Shown here: in pieces, positions 34,241-44,370 of the stretch | How the letters are laid out: each line of letters starts with the position of its first letter | Position numbering within the stretch: the stretch's first letter is position 1 | Origin: JACQFZ01 sp041485885 | GTDB lineage: Bacteria; Pseudomonadota; Gammaproteobacteria; Acidiferrobacterales; Sulfurifustaceae | Reading direction: 5' to 3' | DNA length: 64,000 bases | Assembly (NCBI GenBank): GCA_041485885.1 | Contig: JBGPKL010000002.1 | Span: forward strand, 1-64,000 | Position numbers and translations under genes: made by a program | Notes under the pieces: generated by a model | Told to the model about the DNA's origin: nothing | Seen by the model: only the letters and a program-made list of their open reading frames with translations | Databases searched by the model: none

Positions 34241-36133
34241 ATGTGCGGCATTTGCGCAATCATCGGTGAGCCGGCGAACCGGCCGAGCGAGCCGATTCAG
34301 GCGATGGTGGCGGCGCTGCGTCATCGCGGCCCCGACGCGCAATCGCATTGCCGGCTCGCGGGCGCGGCCCTCGGCCACGCGCGGCTCAGCATCATCGATC
34401 TCGCGAGCGGCGATCAGCCGATGGCGGAGGAGTCGCAGCGCCATTGGATCGTGTTCAACGGCGAGCTCTATAACTATCGCGAGCTGCGCGAGGAGCTTTC
34501 GCGCCACGGGCGCCGGTTTTGGACGTCTTCGGATACCGAGGTCGTCCTCAAGGCGTATCTCGCCTGGGGGACGCGCTGTCTGGATCGGTTCCGCGGGATG
34601 TTTGCCTTCGTCATTTGGGACGATGCCGAGCGGCGCGTCTTCGCGGCGCGCGATATTTTCGGCGAGAAGCCGTTGTACTACGCGCGCGCGCGGGGCGACA
34701 CGCTCCTGCTCGCGTCGGAGATCAGGTCGCTCGTCGCCTCGCGACTGATTCAACCCAAGCTCGACTACGGCGCCGTCGACGCTTACCTGTCCCTCGGCTA
34801 CGTGCCGCCCGACCGGACGATCTATGAAAACGTGCGCACCCTTCCGCCGGGTCACTATTTCGAGTGGGACGGCAGGGGCGAGGTGCGCCCGCAGTGTTAT
34901 TGGAAGCCGGTGTGTGCGCCGATGCCGTGGTCGCTGGACGCGGCCGGCGAACGGTTGCGCGAGCTGCTCGATCAGGCGGTACGGCGGCAAATGGTGGCCG
35001 ACGTTCCGGTCGGTGCGTTCTTGAGCGGTGGACACGACTCGAGCACGATCGTCGCGTTGATGACGCGCCACACGGAACGGCCGGTGAAAACTTTCTCGGT
35101 CGGTTTTGGCGAGTGGATCAACGAGCTTCCGTACGCGCGCGCCGTCGCCGAATTGTATGGAACCGAGCACCACGATATCGATCTCGGCACGCCGGCGGTC
35201 GGCGAGTTGCTGGAGCGGATGGCGGAGGTGTACGACGAGCCGTTCATGGACCCGTCGCACGTGCCGACGTACTTGATCTCGGAGTACGCGCGCCGCTACG
35301 TCAAAGTGGTCTTGGCCGGTGACGGCGCCGATGAGCTGTTCGGCGGTTACGCCTGGTATCCGCTGCTCGCCGCTTCGACGGAAATTTCGCGCGCGTTTCT
35401 ACCCTGGATCGTTTCCCGCAGCGTCAGCCGACTGTTCGCCGATCGCTTCCCGCGGCTCGCGCGCCATTCTCAAGCGCGCAGCCTGGCGCGACGTTGGGCG
35501 GATCCGTGGGCGCGATATGCGAACTATCGCTCGACTCGCGACGAAGCGCAGCGAGCCGCGCTCTGGGGAAACGCGAATCCGCCGGCGCCGGCATTTCCGT
35601 CGGACTACTACCGGCCGAGCGACGACGTGGACGGGATGGATCGCGCACTGCATCTCGATCTGATGTCGTTTCTGCCCGGCGACATATTGGTCAAGGTCGA
35701 TCGCGCGGCGATGGCACACGGTTTGGAGACGCGCGCGCCGTTTCTCGATCGCGACGTTGTGGAGTTTGCGCTGTCGCTTCCGTCGAATCTCAAGGTTACC
35801 GCCGACAAAACGAAAATTCTTTTCAAGTCGGCGTTAAATGAATTGTGGCCGCCCCAACTTCGTCATCGCGGCAAACAGGGTTTCGCCGCGCCGTATCAGG
35901 TGTGGCTCGGTCGCGCCGACGTGCAAGCGCTCGTGAAACACGTATTCGCCCGGCACTCGACATTGCGTCAACTATTGCCGGGTGTGCGAGAGGAATTCGG
36001 CGCGGAGCGCAGTTATCGCACGTGGAATCTTTTGACGCTCGGGCTCTGGCTCGAGCGACACGGTTCGCCGTCGCGTGACCACGAAAGTAGTCGGGCCTTT
36101 TCTTCCGCGGCGCGACCGCGCGCGATCGCGTAA
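34241..36133 (+). CDS. asnB: Asparagine synthase-like glutamine amidotransferase (copy 1)
   Basis: 630 aa. Class II glutaminase domain with nucleophile Cys2 (MCGICAIIG), LRHRGPDAQ and FNGELYNY; then the synthetase domain with pyrophosphate loop SGGHDSS and GDGADELFGGY. The third residue of the SGG-x-DSS loop is His, where Leu or Val is usual. In surface-polysaccharide loci such proteins can amidate uronic acids rather than make free asparagine. Follows the acyltransferase by 16 bp. Confidence 0.9.
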   Translation: MCGICAIIGEPANRPSEPIQAMVAALRHRGPDAQSHCRLAGAALGHARLSIIDLASGDQPMAEESQRHWIVFNGELYNYRELREELSRHGRRFWTSSDTEVVLKAYLAWGTRCLDRFRGMFAFVIWDDAERRVFAARDIFGEKPLYYARARGDTLLLASEIRSLVASRLIQPKLDYGAVDAYLSLGYVPPDRTIYENVRTLPPGHYFEWDGRGEVRPQCYWKPVCAPMPWSLDAAGERLRELLDQAVRRQMVADVPVGAFLSGGHDSSTIVALMTRHTERPVKTFSVGFGEWINELPYARAVAELYGTEHHDIDLGTPAVGELLERMAEVYDEPFMDPSHVPTYLISEYARRYVKVVLAGDGADELFGGYAWYPLLAASTEISRAFLPWIVSRSVSRLFADRFPRLARHSQARSLARRWADPWARYANYRSTRDEAQRAALWGNANPPAPAFPSDYYRPSDDVDGMDRALHLDLMSFLPGDILVKVDRAAMAHGLETRAPFLDRDVVEFALSLPSNLKVTADKTKILFKSALNELWPPQLRHRGKQGFAAPYQVWLGRADVQALVKHVFARHSTLRQLLPGVREEFGAERSYRTWNLLTLGLWLERHGSPSRDHESSRAFSSAARPRAIA

Positions 36134-36239
36134 CTACACAGAATCCCTCGTTCATACTCACCGCGTATTTGGCACAATACGACGGTCTCGCTTCGTGAAT
36201 GAAGCGGGCGTCACGATAATCCCTAATGGGGAGGGCACG

Positions 36240-38228
36240 ATGTGTGGCATAGCCGGAGTTATCGATCTATCCGGTAGCGCGATCGATCCGCGCCTGTTGC
36301 AAACGATGGCACAGGCGGTCCGGCATCGCGGACCGGACGACGAGGGCTATGTGCTCATCGATCAAGCGAGCGGTCGCGCGCAGTCATACGCCGGTTCCGA
36401 TAGTGCGGTCGAAATTCGCGAACAGTACCCGTATTTCGATCCCGCCGGAACTCTGCACGCCGGTAACATCGGGCTCGCGCACCGGCGTTTTTCCATCATC
36501 GATTTGTCCGCCGGCGGTCACCAGCCGTTCTTCGCCGGCGATCGGTCCTGTTGTGTGGTGTACAACGGCGAGATCTACAACTATCTCGAACTGCGCGCCG
36601 ATCTTGAGCGCGAAGGCGTCGTCTTTAAAACCCGTTCGGACACGGAGGTCTTGGTCGAAGCGTATCGCGTTTGGGGCACAGAATGCTTCCGGCGGTTCAA
36701 CGGTTTTTGGGCGATCGCGCTCTACGACTTCCCTCGTCGGCGGTTGATTTTGAGCCGCGACCGTTTGGGCAAACGCCCGCTCTACTACGCGCGCATCGGC
36801 GATCGGCTATGGTTCGCGTCCGAGATTAAAGCGTTGCTGCGGGTGCCGCAGATCGCCGCGCGGCGTTCGGTCAATCGCGGCGCGATCTGGCATTGGTGCG
36901 TCGACGGACTGCGCGATCTCGAGCACGGGACGTTCTTCGAAGGCATCGATAACTTTCCGCCGGCCTCCTGGACCGTCGTCGATTCGAGCTTTCCAAGCCG
37001 GATCTCGCCGTTCTGGCGAGTTCCGCACGAACGCATGCGCGAATCGGACATCGGCGTCGGACCAGCGGCGCGGGAAGTGCGCGAGCGATTGGAAGACGCC
37101 GTGCGCCTGCGGATGCGCTCGGATGCGCCGGTCGCCTTCGAGCTGAGCGGTGGTCTCGATTCCTCCGTCGTGCTGGCGCTCGGATGCCGCGTGCAGAGCG
37201 AGCGCGTGCGCTCGTACACGGTGCGGTTCAGCGAACCGAGTTGGAACGAAGAGCCGTTCGCGCGCTCGGTCGCGAGCCGGCTCAACGTCGATTATCGCGT
37301 GATCGATCCGGTGTTGGATCGGTTCTGGCAAAACGTCGGCGCGTTTACGGAGTTGCAAGAGGAGCCGTACCACTCGCCGAATATGCAGGTCAGCCAGGAG
37401 ATCTGGTCGTTCATGCGCGCCGAAGGCACGAAGGTCGTGCTGACGGGTTCAGCGGGTGACGAAATGTTCGCCGGTTACTCGAAGTACTACTGGCGCGCGC
37501 AGCTGGAGAATCTGACGCGCGGGCGCTTGCGGCGGTTCGTTGACAACGCGCGCCATTGGACCGAGCGCCAGCATGGCGTCGCGGGCATCGCGCGCGAAGC
37601 GGTGTACGCGCTGGGATTGCGCCGGCCGGTCCGCGCGCTGAAGCATCGGCTCGGCGCGAGCGAGTACCTCGTCGATACGCCGTTCCCGGCCAACCAATAC
37701 TACAGTCGGTCGCTCACGCGTTGGTTGCATGCGGAGATCACCAATACGCTTATTCCGTATTGGCTGATGTCGGGCGATAAGACCTTGATGGGCTTGCCGA
37801 TGGAAGGGCGCTGTCCGTTCTTGGACCATCGGGTCGTGGAACTCGCCACGACGCTGCCGATCACGTATTTGATCCGCGACGGCTGGCACAAGTGGATCTT
37901 GCGCAAAGCCATGGAGGATTTGCTCCCGGCGGACGTGGTGTGGCGTCGCACGAAGATGGGTTTTCCGTATCCGTATGAGCGCTTCTTCGCCGCGTATCGT
38001 CCGATCGTGGACACGATCCTCGCAACGGCGCGCAATCCCTACATCGATTGCTCGAAGCAGGATCGGCTGCGCACCGATTGGAAGGCGCTGAGCTTTCTGC
38101 TCTGGTACGAGATGTTCATCAACGACAATCGCGCGCTGTTTCGCCGTATCGAGAGCATGGCGGACCGGCGGCCGGTCGCATCCGCACCGCGCTACGTGCC
38201 GGCGTTCCTCGAACCCGTCGCGCCATGA
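36240..38228 (+). CDS. asnB: Asparagine synthase-like glutamine amidotransferase (copy 2)
   Basis: 662 aa from ATG 36240, with GGGAGGG 5 bases upstream; Cys2 (MCGIAGVIDLSG) confirms the start. Glutaminase domain with VRHRGPDDEG and YNGEIYNY; the synthetase loop is SGGLDSS. The usual GEGADELFGGY reads GSAGDEMFAGY here, a divergence in the Mg-ATP region. It carries an insert after residue 40 (SGRAQSYAGS). The 106-bp gap before it contains a small hairpin (36189-36206). The stop overlaps the next gene (ATGA). Confidence 0.9.
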   Translation: MCGIAGVIDLSGSAIDPRLLQTMAQAVRHRGPDDEGYVLIDQASGRAQSYAGSDSAVEIREQYPYFDPAGTLHAGNIGLAHRRFSIIDLSAGGHQPFFAGDRSCCVVYNGEIYNYLELRADLEREGVVFKTRSDTEVLVEAYRVWGTECFRRFNGFWAIALYDFPRRRLILSRDRLGKRPLYYARIGDRLWFASEIKALLRVPQIAARRSVNRGAIWHWCVDGLRDLEHGTFFEGIDNFPPASWTVVDSSFPSRISPFWRVPHERMRESDIGVGPAAREVRERLEDAVRLRMRSDAPVAFELSGGLDSSVVLALGCRVQSERVRSYTVRFSEPSWNEEPFARSVASRLNVDYRVIDPVLDRFWQNVGAFTELQEEPYHSPNMQVSQEIWSFMRAEGTKVVLTGSAGDEMFAGYSKYYWRAQLENLTRGRLRRFVDNARHWTERQHGVAGIAREAVYALGLRRPVRALKHRLGASEYLVDTPFPANQYYSRSLTRWLHAEITNTLIPYWLMSGDKTLMGLPMEGRCPFLDHRVVELATTLPITYLIRDGWHKWILRKAMEDLLPADVVWRRTKMGFPYPYERFFAAYRPIVDTILATARNPYIDCSKQDRLRTDWKALSFLLWYEMFINDNRALFRRIESMADRRPVASAPRYVPAFLEPVAP

Positions 38229-39223
38229 ACGCGACCAGAAAGGCAGCAAGGCTCATGGAACGAGTCCCGCACAATCCGCCGCCGGTTACCATCGCCATCC
38301 CGACGTACAACCGCGCGGCGACGTATTTGCCCGAGTGTCTCGGGGGAGCGTTGCGGCAGACGTACTCGAATCTCGAGATCATCGTCGCCGACAACGGTTC
38401 GACGGATCGCACGTCCGATCTCGTCGCGCAATGCGGCGATCCGCGGGTGCGCTACTTCCGGCATCCGCGGAACATCGCGCCGAACGACAATTACAACTTT
38501 TGCCTCGGGCAGGCGCGCGGGGCGTATTTTCAACTGCTACAGGATGACGAGCAGATCGATCCGGATTTCGTCGAGTCGTGTCTGCGCGCGGTCGGTTATT
38601 CCACCGCGTTCGGCCTGATCCATACCGGTGTGCGGACCGTCGACGCCAGAGGCACGGCGATCGGCGATTGTTTCAATCGAGCGGGCGTTACGTCGCTCGA
38701 TGAATTGTTTCTGGATTGGTTCGCGGGGCGGACCGCGCTCTATCTGTGCAGCACCCTGTTTCACCGCGAGGCGCTGCTCGAAGCCGGCGGCTTCGCGTCG
38801 CGTCACAATTTGTTTCAAGACGTCGTGGCTCAAGTCAAAGTCGCCGCCCGCATGCCGCGCGCGGAAATCGCCGCCATCAAGGCGACCACGCGCCAGCACG
38901 GCGGGCAGTTCACCTACGGCGCGAACGTGCGCCGCTGGTGCGAGGATTCGTTGGAATTGCTCGATTTGATGTGTCGCTTGACGCCGGATCGACAGGCGCT
39001 GGTGCGGCGGCGGGGATCGCGCTTCTTTGCGACCATCGGTTACAGCCGCGCGAGCATGATTCGCAATCCTTTCGAGCGCCTGCGCGCGTATTTTCTCGTC
39101 CATCGACTTTTCGACCGTCGTTACCTGCCGCCCGCGCGATTGGTGCTGTCGAGCACCGGCGCGTATCGGCGGCTGCGGCAGGCGAAGCGCCGCCTGCTAC
39201 GGCGGCCGGCGTGGGTGGACTGA
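38225..39223 (+). CDS. Family-2 glycosyltransferase
   Basis: 332 aa. VTIAIPTYNRAATYLPECL at about residue 20, VADNGSTDRT, and an acidic metal-site region LLQDDEQIDP. The C-terminus is basic with no clear membrane segment. Start ATG 38225 overlaps the asparagine-synthase stop; its stop overlaps the next start (TGATG). It belongs to a tight group of transferases from 38225 to 42366 that is probably one operon. Confidence 0.9.
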   Translation: MNATRKAARLMERVPHNPPPVTIAIPTYNRAATYLPECLGGALRQTYSNLEIIVADNGSTDRTSDLVAQCGDPRVRYFRHPRNIAPNDNYNFCLGQARGAYFQLLQDDEQIDPDFVESCLRAVGYSTAFGLIHTGVRTVDARGTAIGDCFNRAGVTSLDELFLDWFAGRTALYLCSTLFHREALLEAGGFASRHNLFQDVVAQVKVAARMPRAEIAAIKATTRQHGGQFTYGANVRRWCEDSLELLDLMCRLTPDRQALVRRRGSRFFATIGYSRASMIRNPFERLRAYFLVHRLFDRRYLPPARLVLSSTGAYRRLRQAKRRLLRRPAWVD

Positions 39224-40536
39224 TGAGTCCGGTGTCGTCGCACCGCGTTTCGCGGCGAATGCGCATCGCCTACATCGTCGGCGCGTTTCCGCACGTGTCG
39301 GAGACATTCATCGTCAATCAAATCGTCGGGGTGGCGGAGCAGGGTCACGAGGTGGATGTGTATGCGACATGCGAGGGTGGAACCGACCTCATTCCGCCTT
39401 CCGTGGAGCGAAGCGGGTTGATGCGACGCGTCTACGCGATACACACCGCGAGCGGCCGGCTTCGCGCCGTGGCGCAGATTGCGGGCCGAATGTTGGCTGT
39501 GGGGGTGCGCGCGCCGCTGATAGCGTGGCGCGTCTTTCGCATTGCGCGACGAGACGGGTGGTCCGGGTCGCCGCGGCTGCTCTATGCCGCGTGCACGTTG
39601 AGCAAGCTCGGCTACAAGGAATACGACGTGATTCACGCGCAGTTCGGCCCTTACGGTTCGCTCGCGTTGAATCTGATCGAGGTGGGGGCGTTGCGCGGAG
39701 CGGTTGTTACCTCGTTCCGAGGTTATGATGCCGGCAAGCATCTGTCGGCGGTGCCGGCGTCGTATCAAAAATTGTTTCGCGAAGGCGCGCTCTTTCTGCC
39801 GGTGAGCGAGACGCTGCGAAAACGGCTGATCCGCGCCGGCTGCGAGCCGATCAAGGTGCGGGTACATCACTCCGGTATTCGGTGCGCCCCGTTGCCGCTG
39901 GTGAAGAAGATCCGCTTGGCGGGCGAGCCCACGCGGCTAATTGTCGTTGCTCGCCTCGTCGAGAAGAAAGGCATTCGCTACGCAATCGACGCAATCGCCC
40001 GCGTGCTCGCGTCGAATCGAGAGGTTCATTGCGAGATCGTCGGCGACGGACCCTTGCATGTCGCGCTTGCGTGTCAAATTGGCGACCTTGATCTCGGCGC
40101 GCACGTGCGGCTCATCGGTTGGAAGTCGCACGACGAAGTTCTCGAGATGATTGGAGCCGCTCACGTATTGATCGCTCCCAGCGTCACCGCCGACGACGGC
40201 GACGCGGAAGGAATTCCGAACGCCGTGAAAGAGGCGATGGCCATGGGGTTGCCGGTGGTGGCGACGTCCCACGGCGGCATCCCGGAGCTGGTGCAGGATG
40301 GTGTTTGCGGTCTTTTAGTCCCCGAGCGGGACGCGCCGGCGTTGGCCGACAAAATCGCCTACCTGATCGATCATCCTGACGTCTGGGAGCGGATGGGTGC
40401 GGCCGGCCGCCGCAAGGTCGAGTCGCAATTCGATCTAGAGAAGCTGAACGACGAGTTGATCGAGTTGTATGAGGAAGCGACATCGCGGTCTGTCGCTCCG
40501 CTGCCGCTCATGCCTCAGGCGTTGACCGAACATTGA
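39223..40536 (+). CDS. Family-4 glycosyltransferase
   Basis: 437 aa of GT-B fold. N-terminal MRIAYIVGAFPHVSETFI is typical of exopolysaccharide GT4 enzymes. The C-terminal donor domain has VARLVEKKGI, IVGDGPL, and EGIPNAVKEAMAMGLPVVAT with the conserved E-x7-E type motif. The true start may be Met13 (39259), giving a cleaner N-terminus. No signal peptide. Donor unknown. One base separates its stop from the next gene. Confidence 0.9.
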   Translation: MSPVSSHRVSRRMRIAYIVGAFPHVSETFIVNQIVGVAEQGHEVDVYATCEGGTDLIPPSVERSGLMRRVYAIHTASGRLRAVAQIAGRMLAVGVRAPLIAWRVFRIARRDGWSGSPRLLYAACTLSKLGYKEYDVIHAQFGPYGSLALNLIEVGALRGAVVTSFRGYDAGKHLSAVPASYQKLFREGALFLPVSETLRKRLIRAGCEPIKVRVHHSGIRCAPLPLVKKIRLAGEPTRLIVVARLVEKKGIRYAIDAIARVLASNREVHCEIVGDGPLHVALACQIGDLDLGAHVRLIGWKSHDEVLEMIGAAHVLIAPSVTADDGDAEGIPNAVKEAMAMGLPVVATSHGGIPELVQDGVCGLLVPERDAPALADKIAYLIDHPDVWERMGAAGRRKVESQFDLEKLNDELIELYEEATSRSVAPLPLMPQALTEH

Positions 40537-40537
40537 T

Positions 40538-41455
40538 ATGAATAGGGCGACAAAAAGCTTTCCGACAACCGCGCCTCTGGTGAGCGTCGTCATTCCGACT
40601 TACAACCGGGCGGCGCTGCTCAGGCGTGCGATCCAAAGCGTGCAGCGGCAGACGTACACGAAACTCGAAATCATCGTCATCGATGACGCCTCGATGGACG
40701 ACACGCGTGGTGTGGTCGCAGGCCTTGGGGACGCGCGCATTCGCTATATTCGCCACGACCTTAACAAGGGCGGCGCCGCCGCGCGAAACAGCGGAATTCG
40801 CGCGGCGACGGGCGCCTACATTGCGTTTCTCGATGACGATGACGAGTGGGAGCCGGAAAAAACCGACATCCAACTGGAAGCACTGGAACGGTACGACGTC
40901 GTGTTGTGCACCGGCAGCATCCGGGTCAACCGCGGACCGGATGCGATCGTGCGTCTCGACGATCTGCGGCGCGGCAAGTACACCGCCGGCGGCACCGGCG
41001 TATTGATGGCGAAGACGCCGGTGCTACGCGAGACGATGTTCGATGAAAGCCTGCCGCGCTATCAGGATTGGGACCTCTTCATCCGGATCGCACTGAAACA
41101 CCCGATCGCCTATGTGCACCGGCCGCTGGTGCGCTACAACGACGGCGACCACTTCCGGATAACGACCAGTGTGCTGAAATTGTCGGCACCGGAGCTCGAG
41201 CGGCAATTCCGGATGTTGCGCAAGCACCGGGAGTTTTTCGGCCCGCGTTGGTTCCGGCGGCACATGTCGCGCGCGCTGCTCTACGGCTTGAAACATCGCG
41301 CGGACCGGTGGCGTCATCTCGGGTACGTGATGCGCCGCTACGGCCCGATCAATGCGCTGAGCGCCGTCGGCATGCGCGTGCACGCGATCGTCCGGCGCAA
41401 GCTCGAAGGGATCGACGTGCCGGCGAGTTTAACGTCGAAGCGAGGTGCGGCGTGA
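40538..41455 (+). CDS. Family-2 glycosyltransferase (tandem paralogue 1)
   Basis: 305 aa. LVSVVIPTYNRAALLRRAI, VIDDASMDDT, and the metal site FLDDDDEWEPEK. It shares its whole layout with the next gene, including YIAFLDDDDEW, a D-x-RKG segment in mid-protein, EDWD/QDWD, and a C-terminal RHL-x3-MRR region. The two look like products of an old tandem duplication that now add different sugars. Start ATG 40538. Confidence 0.9.
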   Translation: MNRATKSFPTTAPLVSVVIPTYNRAALLRRAIQSVQRQTYTKLEIIVIDDASMDDTRGVVAGLGDARIRYIRHDLNKGGAAARNSGIRAATGAYIAFLDDDDEWEPEKTDIQLEALERYDVVLCTGSIRVNRGPDAIVRLDDLRRGKYTAGGTGVLMAKTPVLRETMFDESLPRYQDWDLFIRIALKHPIAYVHRPLVRYNDGDHFRITTSVLKLSAPELERQFRMLRKHREFFGPRWFRRHMSRALLYGLKHRADRWRHLGYVMRRYGPINALSAVGMRVHAIVRRKLEGIDVPASLTSKRGAA

Positions 41456-42366
41456 CCGCCGTTCTCGTTACCGTCATCATCCCGACTTATCGGCGCGCCG
41501 ATCTGGTGCCGCGGGCGATCCGTTCGGTATTGGCCCAGACGCATCGACATTTCGAGGCGGTGATCGTCGACGACTGCTCGCCGGATGACACCGCCGCGGC
41601 GGTGCGCGCGATCGCAGATCCGCGCATCCGGTATGTGCGGCACGAGCGCAACAAAGGCTTGCCGGCGGCTCGCAACACCGGCGTGCGCGCCGCGCGCGGT
41701 AGCTACATCGCGTTTCTCGACGACGACGACGAGTGGAAACCGCACAAGCTCGAACGCCAACTCGCGTCGATCGGCGATTGCGACGCAGTGTTGTGTGCGA
41801 CCGAGGTCAACGGTCTGCGTGTTACGCGCTACCGCAAGGAGCGCATCACCGCCGCCGACTTGCGCAAGGGCAATCGGTTCGCGCCGTCCGGCTTGCTGGT
41901 CAAAACCACGGTACTGCGCGATCTCTGGTTCGACGAAACGCTTCGCGTCGGCGAGGACTGGGACGCGTATATCCGGATTGCGCACAAGTACCGCATCGGT
42001 TACGTGCGCGAGCCGCTCGTCATTTATTACCAGCAGGGACAGACCAGCATGACCTCCGAGGCGAAGGACCTATCCGTCGAAGATCTGGAACGGCGGATGC
42101 CGGTGCTGCACAAGCATGAGCGATTTCTCGGACCGTTTTGGATGAACTACCACGTCGCCTCCTATTTGCTGTCTTTCATCGGGTCGAGAAAGCGCAAGCT
42201 GCGCCACCTGATATACACGATGCGACGATGCGGGGTGGTCCCGGTTACGGCGGTGCTGGTGCACAAGTTGCGCGGGAAAATTTCCGGGGTTGTGAACGAG
42301 CGAGTCGCCGCCGCCGCTCGGTGGTATGGCAACAAGCCCAACGGCGGCGCGATCGGGTGGAGATAG
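41452..42366 (+). CDS. Family-2 glycosyltransferase (tandem paralogue 2)
   Basis: 304 aa from GTG 41452, overlapping the preceding stop (GTGA). VTVIIPTYRRADLVPRAI, VDDCSPDDT, metal site FLDDDDEWKPHK, and VGEDWDAYIRIAHK. Closest relative in the window is the preceding gene. It ends 4 bp before the third asparagine-synthase-like gene, which uses GTG as its start. Confidence 0.9.
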   Translation: MTAVLVTVIIPTYRRADLVPRAIRSVLAQTHRHFEAVIVDDCSPDDTAAAVRAIADPRIRYVRHERNKGLPAARNTGVRAARGSYIAFLDDDDEWKPHKLERQLASIGDCDAVLCATEVNGLRVTRYRKERITAADLRKGNRFAPSGLLVKTTVLRDLWFDETLRVGEDWDAYIRIAHKYRIGYVREPLVIYYQQGQTSMTSEAKDLSVEDLERRMPVLHKHERFLGPFWMNYHVASYLLSFIGSRKRKLRHLIYTMRRCGVVPVTAVLVHKLRGKISGVVNERVAAAARWYGNKPNGGAIGWR

Positions 42367-42370
42367 AACG

Positions 42371-44356
42371 GTGTGTGGAATAGTCGGTTTTTTGCGCATT
42401 AATCCGGAACGATCTGCTCCGCTCAAGAGCGAGGTGGGAAGCCGCATGCTGCGCGCGATCGTGCGACGCGGCCCCGACGGCGAGGGTCAATGGCAATCGC
42501 CGGACGGCAACTGCTGGCTGGGGCATCGGCGTCTCGCGATCATCGACCTCGCGACCGGACAACAGCCGATGAGCAACGAAGACGGCAGCGTGTGGACGGT
42601 GTTCAACGGCGAGATATACAACTACCGGACGCTGCGCGCGGAGTTGATTCGCTGCGGTCATCGGTTTCATACCTCGAGCGACACCGAAGTGCTGGTGCAT
42701 GGCTACGAACAATGGGGCGGGGCGGGGCTCGCCGAGCGGCTGCAGGGAATATTCGCGTTTGCGATTTACGATCGGCGTAACCGGCGCCTTTATCTGGCGC
42801 GCGATCATCTCGGCGTGAAGCCTTTGTATTGGTGGACCGACGGCGACGTGCTGCTCTTCGGAAGCGAAATCAAAAGCCTGTTGCCGTACCCGGGCCTGCG
42901 CGCGCGCAAGGTGAACATGGCCGGCGTCGCGCAGTTCCTCGTATGCCGCTACGTGTCGCGCCCGCACACGATGTTCGAGGGCATCCACAAGCTACCGGAA
43001 GGCACGTGGATGGAAGTGGACGTGGGCCAGGCGGCCGCGCCGCAACCTCGAGTCTACTGGGATGTCCGTTACCAGCCGACTGCGGCGTTGTCGTTCGACG
43101 ACGCGAAGGAGCAGCTCGATGGGCTGCTCAAGCGCACGATCCAGATGCAGCTCATGTCCGACGTGCCGCTCGGCGCGCAGCTCTCGGGTGGGGTCGACAG
43201 CAGCGTCATCGTCGCGATGATGGACATATTGCGCCGCGAGTCGGGCGTGACCGAGCCGATCAAGACATTTTCCGTCGGCTTCGATGTCGAACGCTTCAGC
43301 GAGCTGCGCTACGCCAGGATGATTGCCGAGCGCTACGGCACCGAGCACGAAGAAATCCGCGTCGGGTACAAGGACTTCATCGACGCGTTCCCGCTGCTGT
43401 GCTGGATCTACGACGAACCGATCGGCGAGCCACCGGCGATTCCGACGTATTTCATGTGCAAGAAGGCGAAAGAAAAAGTCACCGTCATGCTGTGCGGTGA
43501 GGGCGCCGACGAGCAGTTCGGCGGCTACTCGAAGTACGCGTTCGATCAGTACTCGCGCTACATCGACTGGCTGCCGGCGCGCGCGCGGCGGTCGTTGCTG
43601 CGCGGCGCGGGCGCGACACTCCCATTCAGTGCGCGGCGGCTGCGCAGTATTTTCGAAATCCTCGCATTGAGCGATCGCGCGTCGCGCTTTACCTCCTGGT
43701 ACGGCGCGTTCGATACCGCCATCCAGGCGCAACTGTTGAACGCCGATCTGCGCGAGGCGATCGGAAATCGGTTCCTGACCGAAATCGCGAGCGATGTCAT
43801 CGGCAACTGTGACAGCAATCACCCGCTCGACCAGTTCATGTATTGCGATATCCATACGCGGCTGGTCGACGATCTACTGGTGAAGAGCGATCGGATGAGC
43901 ATGGGCGCGAGCATCGAGGCGCGCGTTCCGTTCCTCGATCACCATGTCGTCGAATTCGCGGCGCGACTGCCGCGGCGCTATAAGGTGAACGGCCTGCGCA
44001 CGAAGATCCTTCTGAAGTCGCTCGCCGAGCGCTATGCGCCGCGCGAGCTGATTTACCGCCGCAAGGTTGGCTTCACCGTTCCGTTGTCGGATTGGTTCGT
44101 CGGACCGCTGCGCTCCTACGTACGCGACGTGCTTCTGAGTGATCGTTGTTTGGCGCGCGGCTATTGGCGGCCCGAGGTCTTGATCGCGACCGTGAATAAT
44201 CACCTGGACCGCAAGGTCGATCGCGAACAGGGCATTTGGGTGTTGCTTGCGCTCGAGCTGTGGCACCGGCTCTACGTGGACAACGACGGAGCCGAAAGCG
44301 CCATCGAGCGGGTCAAAGAAGACATGCAGCGCTCGTTGTTGCGGGCGGCGGCCTGA
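42371..44356 (+). CDS. asnB: Asparagine synthase-like glutamine amidotransferase (copy 3)
   Basis: 661 aa. GTG 42371 was chosen because the class II glutaminase needs Cys directly after the removed Met (VCGIVGFLRIN); the frame is open upstream. IVRRGPDGEG, FNGEIYNY, then SGGVDSS and CGEGADEQFGGY: the catalytic motifs are closest to the consensus of the three copies. It includes VSRPHTMFEGIHKLPEG, common in polysaccharide-locus AsnB proteins. Flanked by transferase genes, which supports action on a glycan precursor. Confidence 0.92.
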   Translation: MCGIVGFLRINPERSAPLKSEVGSRMLRAIVRRGPDGEGQWQSPDGNCWLGHRRLAIIDLATGQQPMSNEDGSVWTVFNGEIYNYRTLRAELIRCGHRFHTSSDTEVLVHGYEQWGGAGLAERLQGIFAFAIYDRRNRRLYLARDHLGVKPLYWWTDGDVLLFGSEIKSLLPYPGLRARKVNMAGVAQFLVCRYVSRPHTMFEGIHKLPEGTWMEVDVGQAAAPQPRVYWDVRYQPTAALSFDDAKEQLDGLLKRTIQMQLMSDVPLGAQLSGGVDSSVIVAMMDILRRESGVTEPIKTFSVGFDVERFSELRYARMIAERYGTEHEEIRVGYKDFIDAFPLLCWIYDEPIGEPPAIPTYFMCKKAKEKVTVMLCGEGADEQFGGYSKYAFDQYSRYIDWLPARARRSLLRGAGATLPFSARRLRSIFEILALSDRASRFTSWYGAFDTAIQAQLLNADLREAIGNRFLTEIASDVIGNCDSNHPLDQFMYCDIHTRLVDDLLVKSDRMSMGASIEARVPFLDHHVVEFAARLPRRYKVNGLRTKILLKSLAERYAPRELIYRRKVGFTVPLSDWFVGPLRSYVRDVLLSDRCLARGYWRPEVLIATVNNHLDRKVDREQGIWVLLALELWHRLYVDNDGAESAIERVKEDMQRSLLRAAA

Positions 44357-44370
44357 TCGCGGAGAGACAG

